In this document: piece after piece, positions 44,115 to 51,725 of the stretch | Layout: each line of letters opens with the position of its first letter | How positions within the stretch are numbered: the first letter of the stretch is position 1 | Source of the DNA: Clostridia bacterium | Lineage (GTDB): Bacteria; Bacillota; Clostridia; Lachnospirales; Lachnospiraceae | Length of the DNA: 64,000 nucleotides | Direction: 5' to 3' | Assembly (NCBI GenBank): GCA_029101305.1 | Contig: JAQXQS010000090.1 | Span: 1-64,000, forward strand | The notes under the pieces: model-generated | Database searches by the model: none | Seen by the model: only the letters and a program-made list of their open reading frames with translations | What the model was told of the DNA's origin: nothing | Position numbers and translations under genes: made by a program

Positions 44115-44128
44115 ACGTTTACAAACGT
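44115..44128. promoter_or_regulatory. Small palindrome upstream of the HIT gene
   Basis: Perfect 14-bp palindrome ACGTTTACAAACGT, 35 bp before the HIT start. It could be an operator; no family matched. Confidence 0.35.
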
Positions 44129-44162
44129 ATTATTTATATATTCTTTTGGGAGGAATAAGACT

Positions 44163-44567
44163 ATGGATAATTGTATTTTTTGTAAAATCGCCAATGGCGA
44201 AATTCCAGCAGCAACATTATATGAGGACGAGGATTTCAGGGTAATTCTGGATCTGGGACCGGCAAGTAAAGGACATGCGCTGATCTTGCCTAAGACACAT
44301 GCTGCAAATATTTATGAAATCTCTGACGAGATGGCTGCAAAAGCGATGATTCTGGCTAAGAAAATGGCAACCAAGATGACAGATGCACTTAACTGCGATG
44401 GATTTAATATTGTCCAGAACAATGGAGAGCAGGCAGGTCAGACTGTATTTCATTTTCATATGCATCTGATTCCAAGATATGAAGGGGATAAGGTAGGAAT
44501 TACCTGGGAACCTGGAACTTTGACAGATGAAGTGAAAAATGAAATCCTGGAGAAAATGAAAAACTGA
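44163..44567 (+). CDS. HIT-family nucleotide hydrolase
   Basis: 134-residue histidine-triad protein with the catalytic HFHMHLIP (His-X-His-X-His) near residue 97. The N-terminal CIFCKIANGEIP is the HINT/PKCI form. These enzymes hydrolyse adenosine phosphoramidates and other nucleotidyl conjugates. GGGAGGA precedes the ATG. The sigma-factor gene starts 20 bp after its stop, so the two are probably co-transcribed, though no functional link is known. Confidence 0.93.
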   Translation: MDNCIFCKIANGEIPAATLYEDEDFRVILDLGPASKGHALILPKTHAANIYEISDEMAAKAMILAKKMATKMTDALNCDGFNIVQNNGEQAGQTVFHFHMHLIPRYEGDKVGITWEPGTLTDEVKNEILEKMKN

Positions 44568-44587
44568 AAAGAAACGGGGTACAAGAG

Positions 44588-45115
44588 ATGAATAGTGAAG
44601 AATTCAGGGCATTTTATGATCGCTACTATGATGTCTCAGTGAAAGTTGCCAATGCAATTGTACAAAGCCGTTTTACCGCAGAAGATGTAACCCAGGAAGT
44701 ATTCATGTATTTTTATGGAATTAAGGAAAGACTGGATGTCTCTTGTGAAGCGAGACTACATGCGCTGGTAGTGTGGAAAACAACAAACAAAGGCAGAGAT
44801 TACCTGAGAAAATCATATGTGAAGCGGGAAGTAATGTATGATAATGATATAGCAGAAATGCAATATCGGACGACAGAAAGCGCAGAGGCTGCGTTACTGG
44901 GAATGGAAAAAAGACAGTATTTGTCAATGGCATTCGAAAACCTTCACCGTAAAAACCCGGTAAACTATATGATTTTTATGAGAGTGGTAATGGAAGGCAT
45001 TCCGACAGAAGAAGTAGCGCGGGAATTTGGGTATACAAGAAATAATGTAAACAACAGAGTGCTTAGAGCGAGAAACTGGCTTTTAGAAGAACTTGAGAGA
45101 TTGGAAAAAGAGTAA
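44588..45115 (+). CDS. Sigma-70 family RNA polymerase sigma factor
   Basis: 175-residue factor with region 2 (FTAEDVTQEVFMYFYGI) and region 4 (GIPTEEVAREFGYTRNNVNNRVLRAR). It is of the ECF-like size. No zinc-finger anti-sigma gene follows directly: murG lies next on the opposite strand. A candidate partner is the single-helix membrane protein at 46431, 1.3 kb away. The ribosome site is weak (ACGGGG). No target promoter was identified. Confidence 0.82.
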   Translation: MNSEEFRAFYDRYYDVSVKVANAIVQSRFTAEDVTQEVFMYFYGIKERLDVSCEARLHALVVWKTTNKGRDYLRKSYVKREVMYDNDIAEMQYRTTESAEAALLGMEKRQYLSMAFENLHRKNPVNYMIFMRVVMEGIPTEEVAREFGYTRNNVNNRVLRARNWLLEELERLEKE

Positions 45116-45121
45116 CTTTAA

Positions 45122-45158
45122 TAAAAAAAGCATACCCCTGTATGCAACAGGGGTATGC
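45122..45158 (-). terminator. Terminator of murG
   Basis: Eleven-bp stem GCATACCCCTG (45130-45140) with its complement at 45148-45158, followed on the minus strand by seven T. It lies just past the murG stop. Confidence 0.88.
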
Positions 45159-45164
45159 TGGATA

Positions 45165-46226
45165 TTAATGGGCACATTCATCAATCAGATCGACGATATG
45201 CTGAATGGAATTTAAGTTTTTGCCTGCAGACATAGCCGCAATATATTTATCACGATCCAGATAGAGCTTGCGGATGGCACTCATAAGAGTGGATTCTGTG
45301 ATTTCCTCCTCTTCCAGTACCATGCTGTATCCCTGGCGTTCAAATGAACGTGCATTCAGGATCTGGTCGCCGCGGCTTGCCTTTGCGGATAAAGGAATCA
45401 GGAGATTTGGCTTGGAAAGTGCGGCAAGTTCGCAGATCGCATTAGCTCCTGCACGGGAGATTACCACATCTGCAAGTGCAAACATGTCAGGAAGCTGTTC
45501 CTGGACATATTCGTATTGAACATAACCTGTCAACTGGATACTTTCATCCATTTTTCCTTTACCACAGATATGAATTACCTGGAACTCTTTTAACAGTTCC
45601 GGGAGAATTTTTCTTACATTTTCGTTTACAGAAGCAGCACCAAGGCTTCCTCCGATCACAAGCAGAACTGGTTTCTCTGAGTTGAAACCACAATATGCGC
45701 GTGCGCGTTCTTTATCTCCATGAAGAAGCTCCTGCCGGATCGGTGTACCTGTGAGAACTGCTTTATCTTTTGGAAGATTGTTGACTGTCTCAGGAAAATT
45801 ACAGCATATTTTAACTGCTGAAGAGAGACATAATTTATTGGCAAGACCAGGAGTCATGTCAGACTCATGGATAATTGCTGGAATATGACGTTTTCCCGCT
45901 GCAATTACAACGGGTACAGTTACAAAACCACCTTTGGAAAAAACAACATCAGGTTTAAGCTTTTTCATTAATTTTTTTGCCTGAAAGAAACCTTTTACAA
46001 CACGGAATGGATCCGAGAAGTTTTTTAAATCAAAATATCTTCTTAATTTACCGGATGCAATTCCATAATAAGGAATACCAAGTTCTTCAATCAATTTTTT
46101 TTCGATTCCATTGTAGGAGCCGATATAAGAAATTTCATAACCTTTTTCCTTTAATGCAGGAATCAGGGCAATATTCGGGGTAACATGTCCGGCAGTACCA
46201 CCGCCGGTAAGGATAATATGTTTCAT
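45165..46226 (-). CDS. murG: UDP-GlcNAc:lipid I N-acetylglucosaminyltransferase
   Basis: Adds GlcNAc to lipid I to make lipid II, the last cytoplasmic step of peptidoglycan precursor synthesis. The 353-residue GT-B protein has the N-terminal [10 protein letters not shown] loop, [12 protein letters not shown], and the UDP-GlcNAc-binding [21 protein letters not shown] precedes the ATG. It stands alone, away from a mur/dcw cluster, with its own promoter and terminator. This isolated position is common in this group. Confidence 0.96.
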   Translation of the reverse strand: MKHIILTGGGTAGHVTPNIALIPALKEKGYEISYIGSYNGIEKKLIEELGIPYYGIASGKLRRYFDLKNFSDPFRVVKGFFQAKKLMKKLKPDVVFSKGGFVTVPVVIAAGKRHIPAIIHESDMTPGLANKLCLSSAVKICCNFPETVNNLPKDKAVLTGTPIRQELLHGDKERARAYCGFNSEKPVLLVIGGSLGAASVNENVRKILPELLKEFQVIHICGKGKMDESIQLTGYVQYEYVQEQLPDMFALADVVISRAGANAICELAALSKPNLLIPLSAKASRGDQILNARSFERQGYSMVLEEEEITESTLMSAIRKLYLDRDKYIAAMSAGKNLNSIQHIVDLIDECAH

Positions 46227-46290
46227 AGGATCCTCCTGAATAATTGTTTTTGTTAATGTATTTGTTTAGGAAAATTACACCTATTGTATA

Positions 46291-46319
46291 AATATGAACC
46301 CATGAAGGGAAATTGTCAA
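46291..46319 (-). promoter_or_regulatory. Probable murG promoter
   Basis: On the minus strand TTGACA (46314-46319) and CATATT (46291-46296) are spaced by 17 bp, 65 bp upstream of the murG start. The -10 has two mismatches. Confidence 0.5.
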
Positions 46320-46333
46320 GAAAAGAAAATATG

Positions 46334-46413
46334 GTAACTGTTAAAATCCATTTGGCAGATACGCCGCACCGACGAAATGCAGAGCATTTTGGAAGTTGGC
46401 TCTGAACAGTTGC
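46334..46413. mobile_element. MITE-like element, copy 2 (internally deleted)
   Basis: An 80-bp relative of the element at 745. The left end GTAACTGTT is followed directly by the inner right half (ATCCATTTGGCAGATACGCC, then GACGAAATGC), and the right end is GCTCTGAACAGTTGC. The long 20-bp hairpin of copy 1 is missing. Flanks AAAATATG and AAAATCTG (seven of eight bases equal) look like an aged target duplication. It ends 18 bp before the start of the 46431 gene. Confidence 0.78.
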
Positions 46414-46430
46414 AAAATCTGGGAGAAAAT

Positions 46431-46976
46431 ATGAACAAAGAAATAAAAGACGAGAAGGCAGATAAGCTGCTGGAAGCAGAAATGATCAGAGAAGCAAAAA
46501 TGATAGAGGAGAGCCTTCTTGGAGACAGGAAGGACGATACGCCAATTTCTTCGGAGGAGATAGATAAATCTTACCAGCGTTTTTTGAAAAGGCTAAAAGC
46601 TGAGGGAATGCTGGACGAGGAAAAAGAGAACAGTGATGCAGAAATAAGATCCGCTGAAATCGTAAGATTTCCGGGCGCATGGGAGGAAACAGAAAAGTTT
46701 CAGAGAGAGACACTGGAAGCGGATCAGGATACATTGCCAGAAATGGAAGAGAGAAAAGAAGTATCTATTCTCGAAAAAGATAGTGATATTATAGCGGAGT
46801 TCTGTGACAAATTGCTTTCAATTGAAAGCGAAGAGAGAAAGCCCTGGTATAAATGGGGAATGACGGCAGGAATTGCTTTATTGGCTGCAATAGGAATTCT
46901 GGCTGGAAGCATGGCAAGTCAGGCAGACTCTACCAGGTTTGTGAGCACTGTTCAGCATATTATAGATAATAAATAA
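46431..46976 (+). CDS. Membrane-anchored acidic protein of unknown function
   Basis: 181 residues, not recognised. A very acidic, helix-prone N-terminal 140 residues leads to one C-terminal membrane helix (about 150-168; KWGMTAGIALLAAIGILAG), so the bulk would be cytoplasmic. This topology resembles some anti-sigma-like or regulatory anchors, and a sigma gene lies 1.3 kb upstream. GGGAGAA precedes the ATG at 46431; the frame is open upstream through the MITE-like element. A GTTCAGAGC half-end of the same element family lies directly after the stop. Confidence 0.55.
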   Translation: MNKEIKDEKADKLLEAEMIREAKMIEESLLGDRKDDTPISSEEIDKSYQRFLKRLKAEGMLDEEKENSDAEIRSAEIVRFPGAWEETEKFQRETLEADQDTLPEMEERKEVSILEKDSDIIAEFCDKLLSIESEERKPWYKWGMTAGIALLAAIGILAGSMASQADSTRFVSTVQHIIDNK

Positions 46977-47054
46977 TAGTTCAGAGCAAAGCCTTTAGAA
47001 GATAGGTACTAAACATCTATAAAAATATAGTTCTGGGTAAAAGGGGGAATCTGT

Positions 47055-48671
47055 ATGAAGATCACTTTTATTGGAGCAACTCATGAGGTTACCGGAAGCT
47101 GTTATTATCTTGAAGCTGCCGGAAAAAAATTCCTTGTAGATTGTGGAATGGAGCAGGGGCCAAACTATTACGAGAATAAAGATATTCCTGTTTCGCCGGG
47201 AGATTTGGATTTTGTGCTTTTGACACATGCCCATATGGATCATTCTGGTAATCTGCCGGCGATATATGCAAAAGGCTTTAAGGGACCGGTTTATGCCACA
47301 GAAGCTACCTGCAATCTGTGTGATATTATGCTTCGTGACAGTGCCCATATCCAGATGTTTGAGGCTGAATGGCGTAACCGTAAGGCGAAACGCCAGGGAA
47401 AACCGGAATTTGTTCCGGCTTATACTATGGAAGATGCCATGGGGATAATTCATAATTTTGTAGGCTGTCCGTATAAAAAGGGAATTATCCTTGGAGAGGG
47501 TCTTCGGATAAGATTTATTGATGCAGGTCATCTTCTGGGCTCCAGCAGCATAGAAGTAAATATTTGTGAAGATGGTATAGAAAAGACAATTGTATTTTCT
47601 GGAGATATTGGAAATAAAAATCAGCCTTTGATAAAAGACCCTGTCTATTTTAAGAAAGCGGATTATGTGGTAATGGAATCCACATATGGAGACAGGAGCC
47701 ACGGGGAACGTCCGGATTATGTAAAACTTCTTGCGGATATTATTCAGGAGACCTTTGACAGAGGCGGCAATGTTGTGATTCCGTCTTTTGCAGTGGGAAG
47801 AACACAGGAGATGCTGTATTTTATCCGCCAGATCAAGGCGGAAGGACTGGTACATGGACATGATAATTTTAAGGTTTTTGTAGATAGTCCTCTTGCTGTG
47901 GAAGCAACTAATATTTTTGGAAATCATAAATATGACTGTTTCGATGAAGAGGCACTGGAACTTATCCGGAAAGGGATTAATCCTATTAGCTTTCCGGGGC
48001 TAAAGATATCAGTAACCAGCGAGGATTCAAGGGCAATCAATTTTGATGAAGAAAGTAAAGTTATTATTTCTGCCAGCGGAATGTGTGATGCCGGAAGAAT
48101 CAAGCACCATTTAAAACACAATCTGTGGAGAGAGGATAGTACCATTCTTTTTGTAGGATATCAGGCTGTTGGAACTGCGGGCCGTGCGCTTTTGGAAGGA
48201 GCACAGGAGATTAAGCTTTTTGGTGAACCCGTGCATGTCGCAGCTAAAATCAGCAGAATGCCTGGAATCAGTGGGCATGCAGATGTAAATGGCTTACTTG
48301 ACTGGATAAAGGCATTTGAAGAAAAGCCGCAGAAGGTTTTTGTGACTCATGGTGAGGATACGGTGACCGAATTGTTTGCGTCGAGACTGCGCGATGAATT
48401 GGGATATGATGCCTACGCTCCATTTAGTGGAACTGAGTTTGACCTGGCTACAGGAGAATTCCTGTATGAAGCACAAGGCGTTAAAATTGAGAAAACTTCC
48501 ACTGTTCAAAAAGCGTCCAAAGCTGCGAGGGTATACGAAAAGCTTCTTGCCCTTGGATATCGTCTGTTGTCAGTTATCCGCAAAAATGAAGGATGTCCAA
48601 ATAAAGATCTGGAGAAATTTTCCCGGGATGTGCAGTCTTTATGTGATAAATGGGACAGAAATGATATTTGA
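47055..48671 (+). CDS. Beta-CASP metallo-beta-lactamase nuclease (CPSF73-like)
   Basis: 538-residue zinc-dependent RNase of the beta-CASP group. The metallo-beta-lactamase motif THAHMDHSGN (near residue 57), DAGHLLGSS, and the beta-CASP marks (MESTYGDR, IISASGMCDAGR, SGHADVNGL, THGE) are in order. Relatives in archaea and bacteria act as 5'-3' exo- or endoribonucleases; the RNase J-specific C-terminus is not present. The last 60 residues are an extra helical tail. AAGGGGGA precedes the ATG. Confidence 0.9.
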   Translation: MKITFIGATHEVTGSCYYLEAAGKKFLVDCGMEQGPNYYENKDIPVSPGDLDFVLLTHAHMDHSGNLPAIYAKGFKGPVYATEATCNLCDIMLRDSAHIQMFEAEWRNRKAKRQGKPEFVPAYTMEDAMGIIHNFVGCPYKKGIILGEGLRIRFIDAGHLLGSSSIEVNICEDGIEKTIVFSGDIGNKNQPLIKDPVYFKKADYVVMESTYGDRSHGERPDYVKLLADIIQETFDRGGNVVIPSFAVGRTQEMLYFIRQIKAEGLVHGHDNFKVFVDSPLAVEATNIFGNHKYDCFDEEALELIRKGINPISFPGLKISVTSEDSRAINFDEESKVIISASGMCDAGRIKHHLKHNLWREDSTILFVGYQAVGTAGRALLEGAQEIKLFGEPVHVAAKISRMPGISGHADVNGLLDWIKAFEEKPQKVFVTHGEDTVTELFASRLRDELGYDAYAPFSGTEFDLATGEFLYEAQGVKIEKTSTVQKASKAARVYEKLLALGYRLLSVIRKNEGCPNKDLEKFSRDVQSLCDKWDRNDI

Positions 48672-48750
48672 AAGAGATAAAATTGTACCTGTATAGAAAG
48701 TAAAATGGATACAGAACGAATCAATATAGTTGAATAATAAAAAATAGTTG

Positions 48751-48783
48751 AATAAAAATCCCCGGGACTTAAGATCCCGGGGA
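48751..48783 (-). terminator. Terminator of the TSCPD gene
   Basis: Nine-bp stem TCCCCGGGA (48759-48767) with its complement at 48775-48783; on the minus strand it is followed by TTTTTATT. Confidence 0.85.
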
Positions 48784-48788
48784 AATGA

Positions 48789-49031
48789 TCATGAAAGTGC
48801 TTCTTTTAAAGCAGTAGCAAGCTGGTCTGGACATGAAGTTGGTCTGCGGCCACACTGGATTCCTTCCAGACGTGCGATTACTTCTTTGGCTGGCATGCCT
48901 TCTACAAGTTTGGCAACGCCCTGGGTATTGCCAGAACATCCACCAATGAATTTCACATTATGAACCTTCTGTTCATCATCAAGATCATACTGGATTGCCA
49001 TAGAGCAAACACCTTTTGTTTTATATTCCAT
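48789..49031 (-). CDS. TSCPD-domain protein
   Basis: 80-residue protein with the C-terminal TSCPDQLATAL motif; conserved Cys residues occur in FIGGCSGNTQG and IQCGRR. The same domain is found at the end of vitamin B12-dependent ribonucleotide reductases, but here it is free-standing. Function is unknown; metal or thiol chemistry is possible. The ATG at 49031 has GGAGG upstream; a longer frame to 49079 lacks one. Its promoter overlaps that of the divergent nucleosidase gene. Confidence 0.8.
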   Translation of the reverse strand: MEYKTKGVCSMAIQYDLDDEQKVHNVKFIGGCSGNTQGVAKLVEGMPAKEVIARLEGIQCGRRPTSCPDQLATALKEALS

Positions 49032-49087
49032 TGCTTTTCCTCCAATTGTATTTATAAAGTCGGAAACAAATATTTGCACCTGTTCTT

Positions 49088-49116
49088 ATTATAACAGAAC
49101 ATAATATAACTTTCCA
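49088..49116 (-). promoter_or_regulatory. Promoter of the TSCPD gene
   Basis: On the minus strand TGGAAA (49111-49116) and TATAAT (49088-49093) with a 17-bp spacer, 57 bp before the ATG. Confidence 0.6.
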
Positions 49117-49129
49117 TGCCAAATTTAAG

Positions 49130-49158
49130 TTGGATATGGGAAGAAGTTTTGGTATAAT
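49130..49158 (+). promoter_or_regulatory. Promoter of the MTA/SAH nucleosidase gene
   Basis: TTGGAT (49130-49135) and TATAAT (49153-49158) with a 17-bp spacer, 59 bp before the ATG at 49217. Confidence 0.7.
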
Positions 49159-49216
49159 GGCAGAGAAAGAATCAGTTTACTTTTAAATAAGAGATAAAAA
49201 TAGAGGAGAATGCCTA

Positions 49217-49918
49217 ATGAAGACAATTGGTATTATTGGTGCAATGGAAGTTGAAGTTGCAATTCTGAAAGAAAAAATGGAGAATGTCAGGATTATAAAA
49301 AAGGCTTCTATGGAATTTTTTGAGGGAACTTTAGCCGGAAAGAAAGCGATTGTAGTCCGTTCCGGAATCGGAAAGGTAAATGCAGGTATCTGTGCACAGA
49401 TTCTGGCAGATGTATTTTGTGTAGATGCAATTATAAATACAGGGGTTGCAGGAAGCCTGAATAAAGATATCAATATTGGGGATATTGTGCTCTCTACAGA
49501 TGTTGTACAGCACGATATGGATGCTACGGGATTTGGATACCGTAAAGGCCAGATTCCTCAGATGCCTGTATTTTTCTTTCCGGCTGATGAGATGCTGCGC
49601 AAACTTGCAGGCGAGGTATGCCGTGAAGTGAATCCAGATATTCAGGTATTTGAAGGCAGGATCGCTTCCGGAGACCAGTTTGTCTGTGATAAGGATGTAA
49701 AGGATAGAATCGTGTCAGAATTTTCAGCATATGCGACAGAAATGGAAGGCGCAGCTATTGGACAGGCTGCATATCTGAATGAAATTCCATTCCTTGTCAT
49801 TCGTGCTATTTCAGACAAAGCTGATGGAAGTGCACAGATGGATTACGGAGAATTTGAAAAAGCAGCTGCTATACACAGTGTGAATCTTACTCTTAATATG
49901 CTGGCAAAAATGGCATAA
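49217..49918 (+). CDS. mtnN: 5'-methylthioadenosine/S-adenosylhomocysteine nucleosidase
   Basis: Cleaves adenine from MTA and S-adenosylhomocysteine, recycling products of SAM-dependent methyltransferases and polyamine synthesis. The 233-residue fold shows GIIGAMEVEV at the start, GVAGSLN, the ATEMEGAAIGQAA nucleoside-binding segment and the catalytic Asp in RAISDKADGSA. GAGGAGAATG-like sequence gives the ribosome site. Two genes downstream is a SAM-dependent methyltransferase. Length and motifs are standard. Confidence 0.95.
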   Translation: MKTIGIIGAMEVEVAILKEKMENVRIIKKASMEFFEGTLAGKKAIVVRSGIGKVNAGICAQILADVFCVDAIINTGVAGSLNKDINIGDIVLSTDVVQHDMDATGFGYRKGQIPQMPVFFFPADEMLRKLAGEVCREVNPDIQVFEGRIASGDQFVCDKDVKDRIVSEFSAYATEMEGAAIGQAAYLNEIPFLVIRAISDKADGSAQMDYGEFEKAAAIHSVNLTLNMLAKMA

Positions 49919-49982
49919 TTGACCTGATGGAACACTGTTGCATATACTGAAAGTGAAATGGAAAAGGAATCAGAATGCTGAT

Positions 49983-50357
49983 ATGATATATAAAGATTTT
50001 TATCCATTTTACACCAGCTTTGCAAATCCCATGATTTACAGAGGGGAAATGGAGCAGGAGAAAGAATTTTCCCTGATGAAATCATATTATCCGGAGACTG
50101 CAAGAAAAATTCAGGAAAAAGTGGAAGAAGAATGCGACCTTTTGGATTACGAAGGCAGCAGATTGTATGATGAGCATCCGGATCGGTATATGCTCTATCA
50201 TCTTGGAACCAAAATCATGGATGAGGTAAAAAAGGAGTCCGATGTAGAGGCAATGTCAGACGGCCTTTTGGGAGATTTGGTGGAAGTATTGCTTTTTCAT
50301 GAAATATCCAGAAGAAGATGCCGGAGAAGACGGTGCCGTGGGGTTTTTTACAGATGA
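49983..50357 (+). CDS. Conserved small protein with Arg/Cys-rich tail
   Basis: 124 residues from ATG 49983; the frame is open to 49938. No family was recognised. It is a soluble, charged helical protein (YPFYTSFANPMIY at the start) that ends in an extraordinary basic tail with RRRCRRRRCRG. The tail could bind nucleic acid or metal. A MITE-like element begins 10 bp after its stop, and the methyltransferase gene follows. Translation from 49938 cannot be excluded because neither start has a strong ribosome site. Confidence 0.55.
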   Translation: MIYKDFYPFYTSFANPMIYRGEMEQEKEFSLMKSYYPETARKIQEKVEEECDLLDYEGSRLYDEHPDRYMLYHLGTKIMDEVKKESDVEAMSDGLLGDLVEVLLFHEISRRRCRRRRCRGVFYR

Positions 50358-50367
50358 TAGAAAGTGT

Positions 50368-50432
50368 GTAATTGTTCAGAGCCAGGAGGTTTTTTAACAA
50401 AATCCATTTAAGGGCTGGCTCTGAACAGTTAC
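50368..50432. mobile_element. MITE-like element, copy 3 (shortest)
   Basis: A 65-bp relative with 16-bp ends GTAATTGTTCAGAGCC (50368-50383) and GGCTCTGAACAGTTAC (50417-50432), one mismatch between them. Only AATCCATTT of the interior remains. Flanks GAAAGTGT and GAAAATGA share six of eight bases. It lies 70 bp upstream of the methyltransferase gene. Confidence 0.72.
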
Positions 50433-50502
50433 GAAAATGAGCAAATAGGATTACAGAATATAAAAGAAAATAGAATATAATATGAAAACGATAGAATAAA
50501 CT

Positions 50503-51714
50503 ATGAAAACAATAGATGAATATTTAGAAGAGCAGATAAATGAACAGCTAAATCAGATTGTCTTAAGCGGCAACAAGGGAGAAGGACCTTCAAAGATCAA
50601 GGTACGTCCTGTGGAAATTAAAGGACAGGTGGTTTACCAGGCTTCTGAAACGGTAGGACCTAAAGTACTTCACAAGAATTACCCAAAGAAAGAACTGATC
50701 AGTTATCTGAAAAATGAGCTGCTGAACAATTTTTTGCAACTTCAGGCCAGTGGGATGGCACTGGACGGAACTGTTCTGGTGAGTAAAAAAGGCAGGATGA
50801 CAATAAAGACCAAACGTCATCCTGGAAACGAACTGGGGAAAAGTGATGCGCAGAATACAGACATGCTGGGAAAGATGGGGAAGAATCCACAGATACTGGC
50901 GCATAACCGTGTGAAGCAGTATATTTTGAAGGAAAATATTCCGGTACCGTTACTGGTTGACCTTGGGGTTATGAATAAAGAGGGGAAAGTTATTACCCAG
51001 AAATATGACAAGTTCCGTCAGATTAACCGGTTCCTGGAATTTATTCAGGATATCCTTCCGAGGCTTGAAAAGCAGAGAGAGGTAACGATACTGGATTTTG
51101 GGTGTGGGAAATCCTATCTTACATTTGCCATGTATTACTATCTGAGAGAATTAAAAGGCTATGATGTTAATATAATAGGCCTGGATCTGAAGACGGACGT
51201 AATAAAAAAATGTAATGAGCTTGCTGAAAAATATGGGTATAAGAAATTACACTTTTATCAGGGAGATATTGCCGATTACGAAGGCGTTTCCGCGGTAGAT
51301 ATGGTAGTAACGCTTCATGCGTGTGATACAGCGACGGACTATGCTCTAGCAAAGGCGGTAGAATGGGGCGCAAAGGTGATTTTATCAGTGCCATGCTGTC
51401 AGCATGAGGTAAATCGTCAGATCAGAAATGAAATGCTGGAGCCGGTTTTGAAGTATGGAATTCTCAAAGAGAGAATATCTGCGCTTGTTACAGATGGAAT
51501 CCGGGCTAATCTTCTGGAAAGTATGGGATATGAAACACAGCTTCTGGAATTTATAGACATGGAACATACTCCGAAGAATCTTCTTATCCGTGCTGTGAAA
51601 ACTGGAAACAAAAAGAATATGAAAAAAGCTGCGGATCTTATGGATTCGCTGCATATTAATCCCACATTGGAACGACTTTTGTACCCAGAGGGGGAGGTAC
51701 ATTCAGAAAATTAA
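50503..51714 (+). CDS. SAM-dependent methyltransferase (Methyltransf_32-like)
   Basis: 403 residues. The SAM-binding motif I is LDFGCGKSYLTF (near residue 196), followed by GLDLKTDVI, the HACDTATDYAL block and SVPCCQHE, which are marks of the Methyltransf_32 type. The N-terminal 150 residues are family-specific, with a basic centre that could bind RNA. The substrate is not known. The gene starts at ATG 50503 behind a MITE-like element, without a strong ribosome site, and precedes the 819-residue membrane protein by 11 bp. Confidence 0.82.
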   Translation: MKTIDEYLEEQINEQLNQIVLSGNKGEGPSKIKVRPVEIKGQVVYQASETVGPKVLHKNYPKKELISYLKNELLNNFLQLQASGMALDGTVLVSKKGRMTIKTKRHPGNELGKSDAQNTDMLGKMGKNPQILAHNRVKQYILKENIPVPLLVDLGVMNKEGKVITQKYDKFRQINRFLEFIQDILPRLEKQREVTILDFGCGKSYLTFAMYYYLRELKGYDVNIIGLDLKTDVIKKCNELAEKYGYKKLHFYQGDIADYEGVSAVDMVVTLHACDTATDYALAKAVEWGAKVILSVPCCQHEVNRQIRNEMLEPVLKYGILKERISALVTDGIRANLLESMGYETQLLEFIDMEHTPKNLLIRAVKTGNKKNMKKAADLMDSLHINPTLERLLYPEGEVHSEN

Positions 51715-51725
51715 GGGGAGAAAAG

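Noticed and set aside
46995..47927. Minus-strand open frame of 310 codons
   Set aside because: Antisense to the beta-CASP nuclease; Cys/Ile/His-rich nonsense composition.
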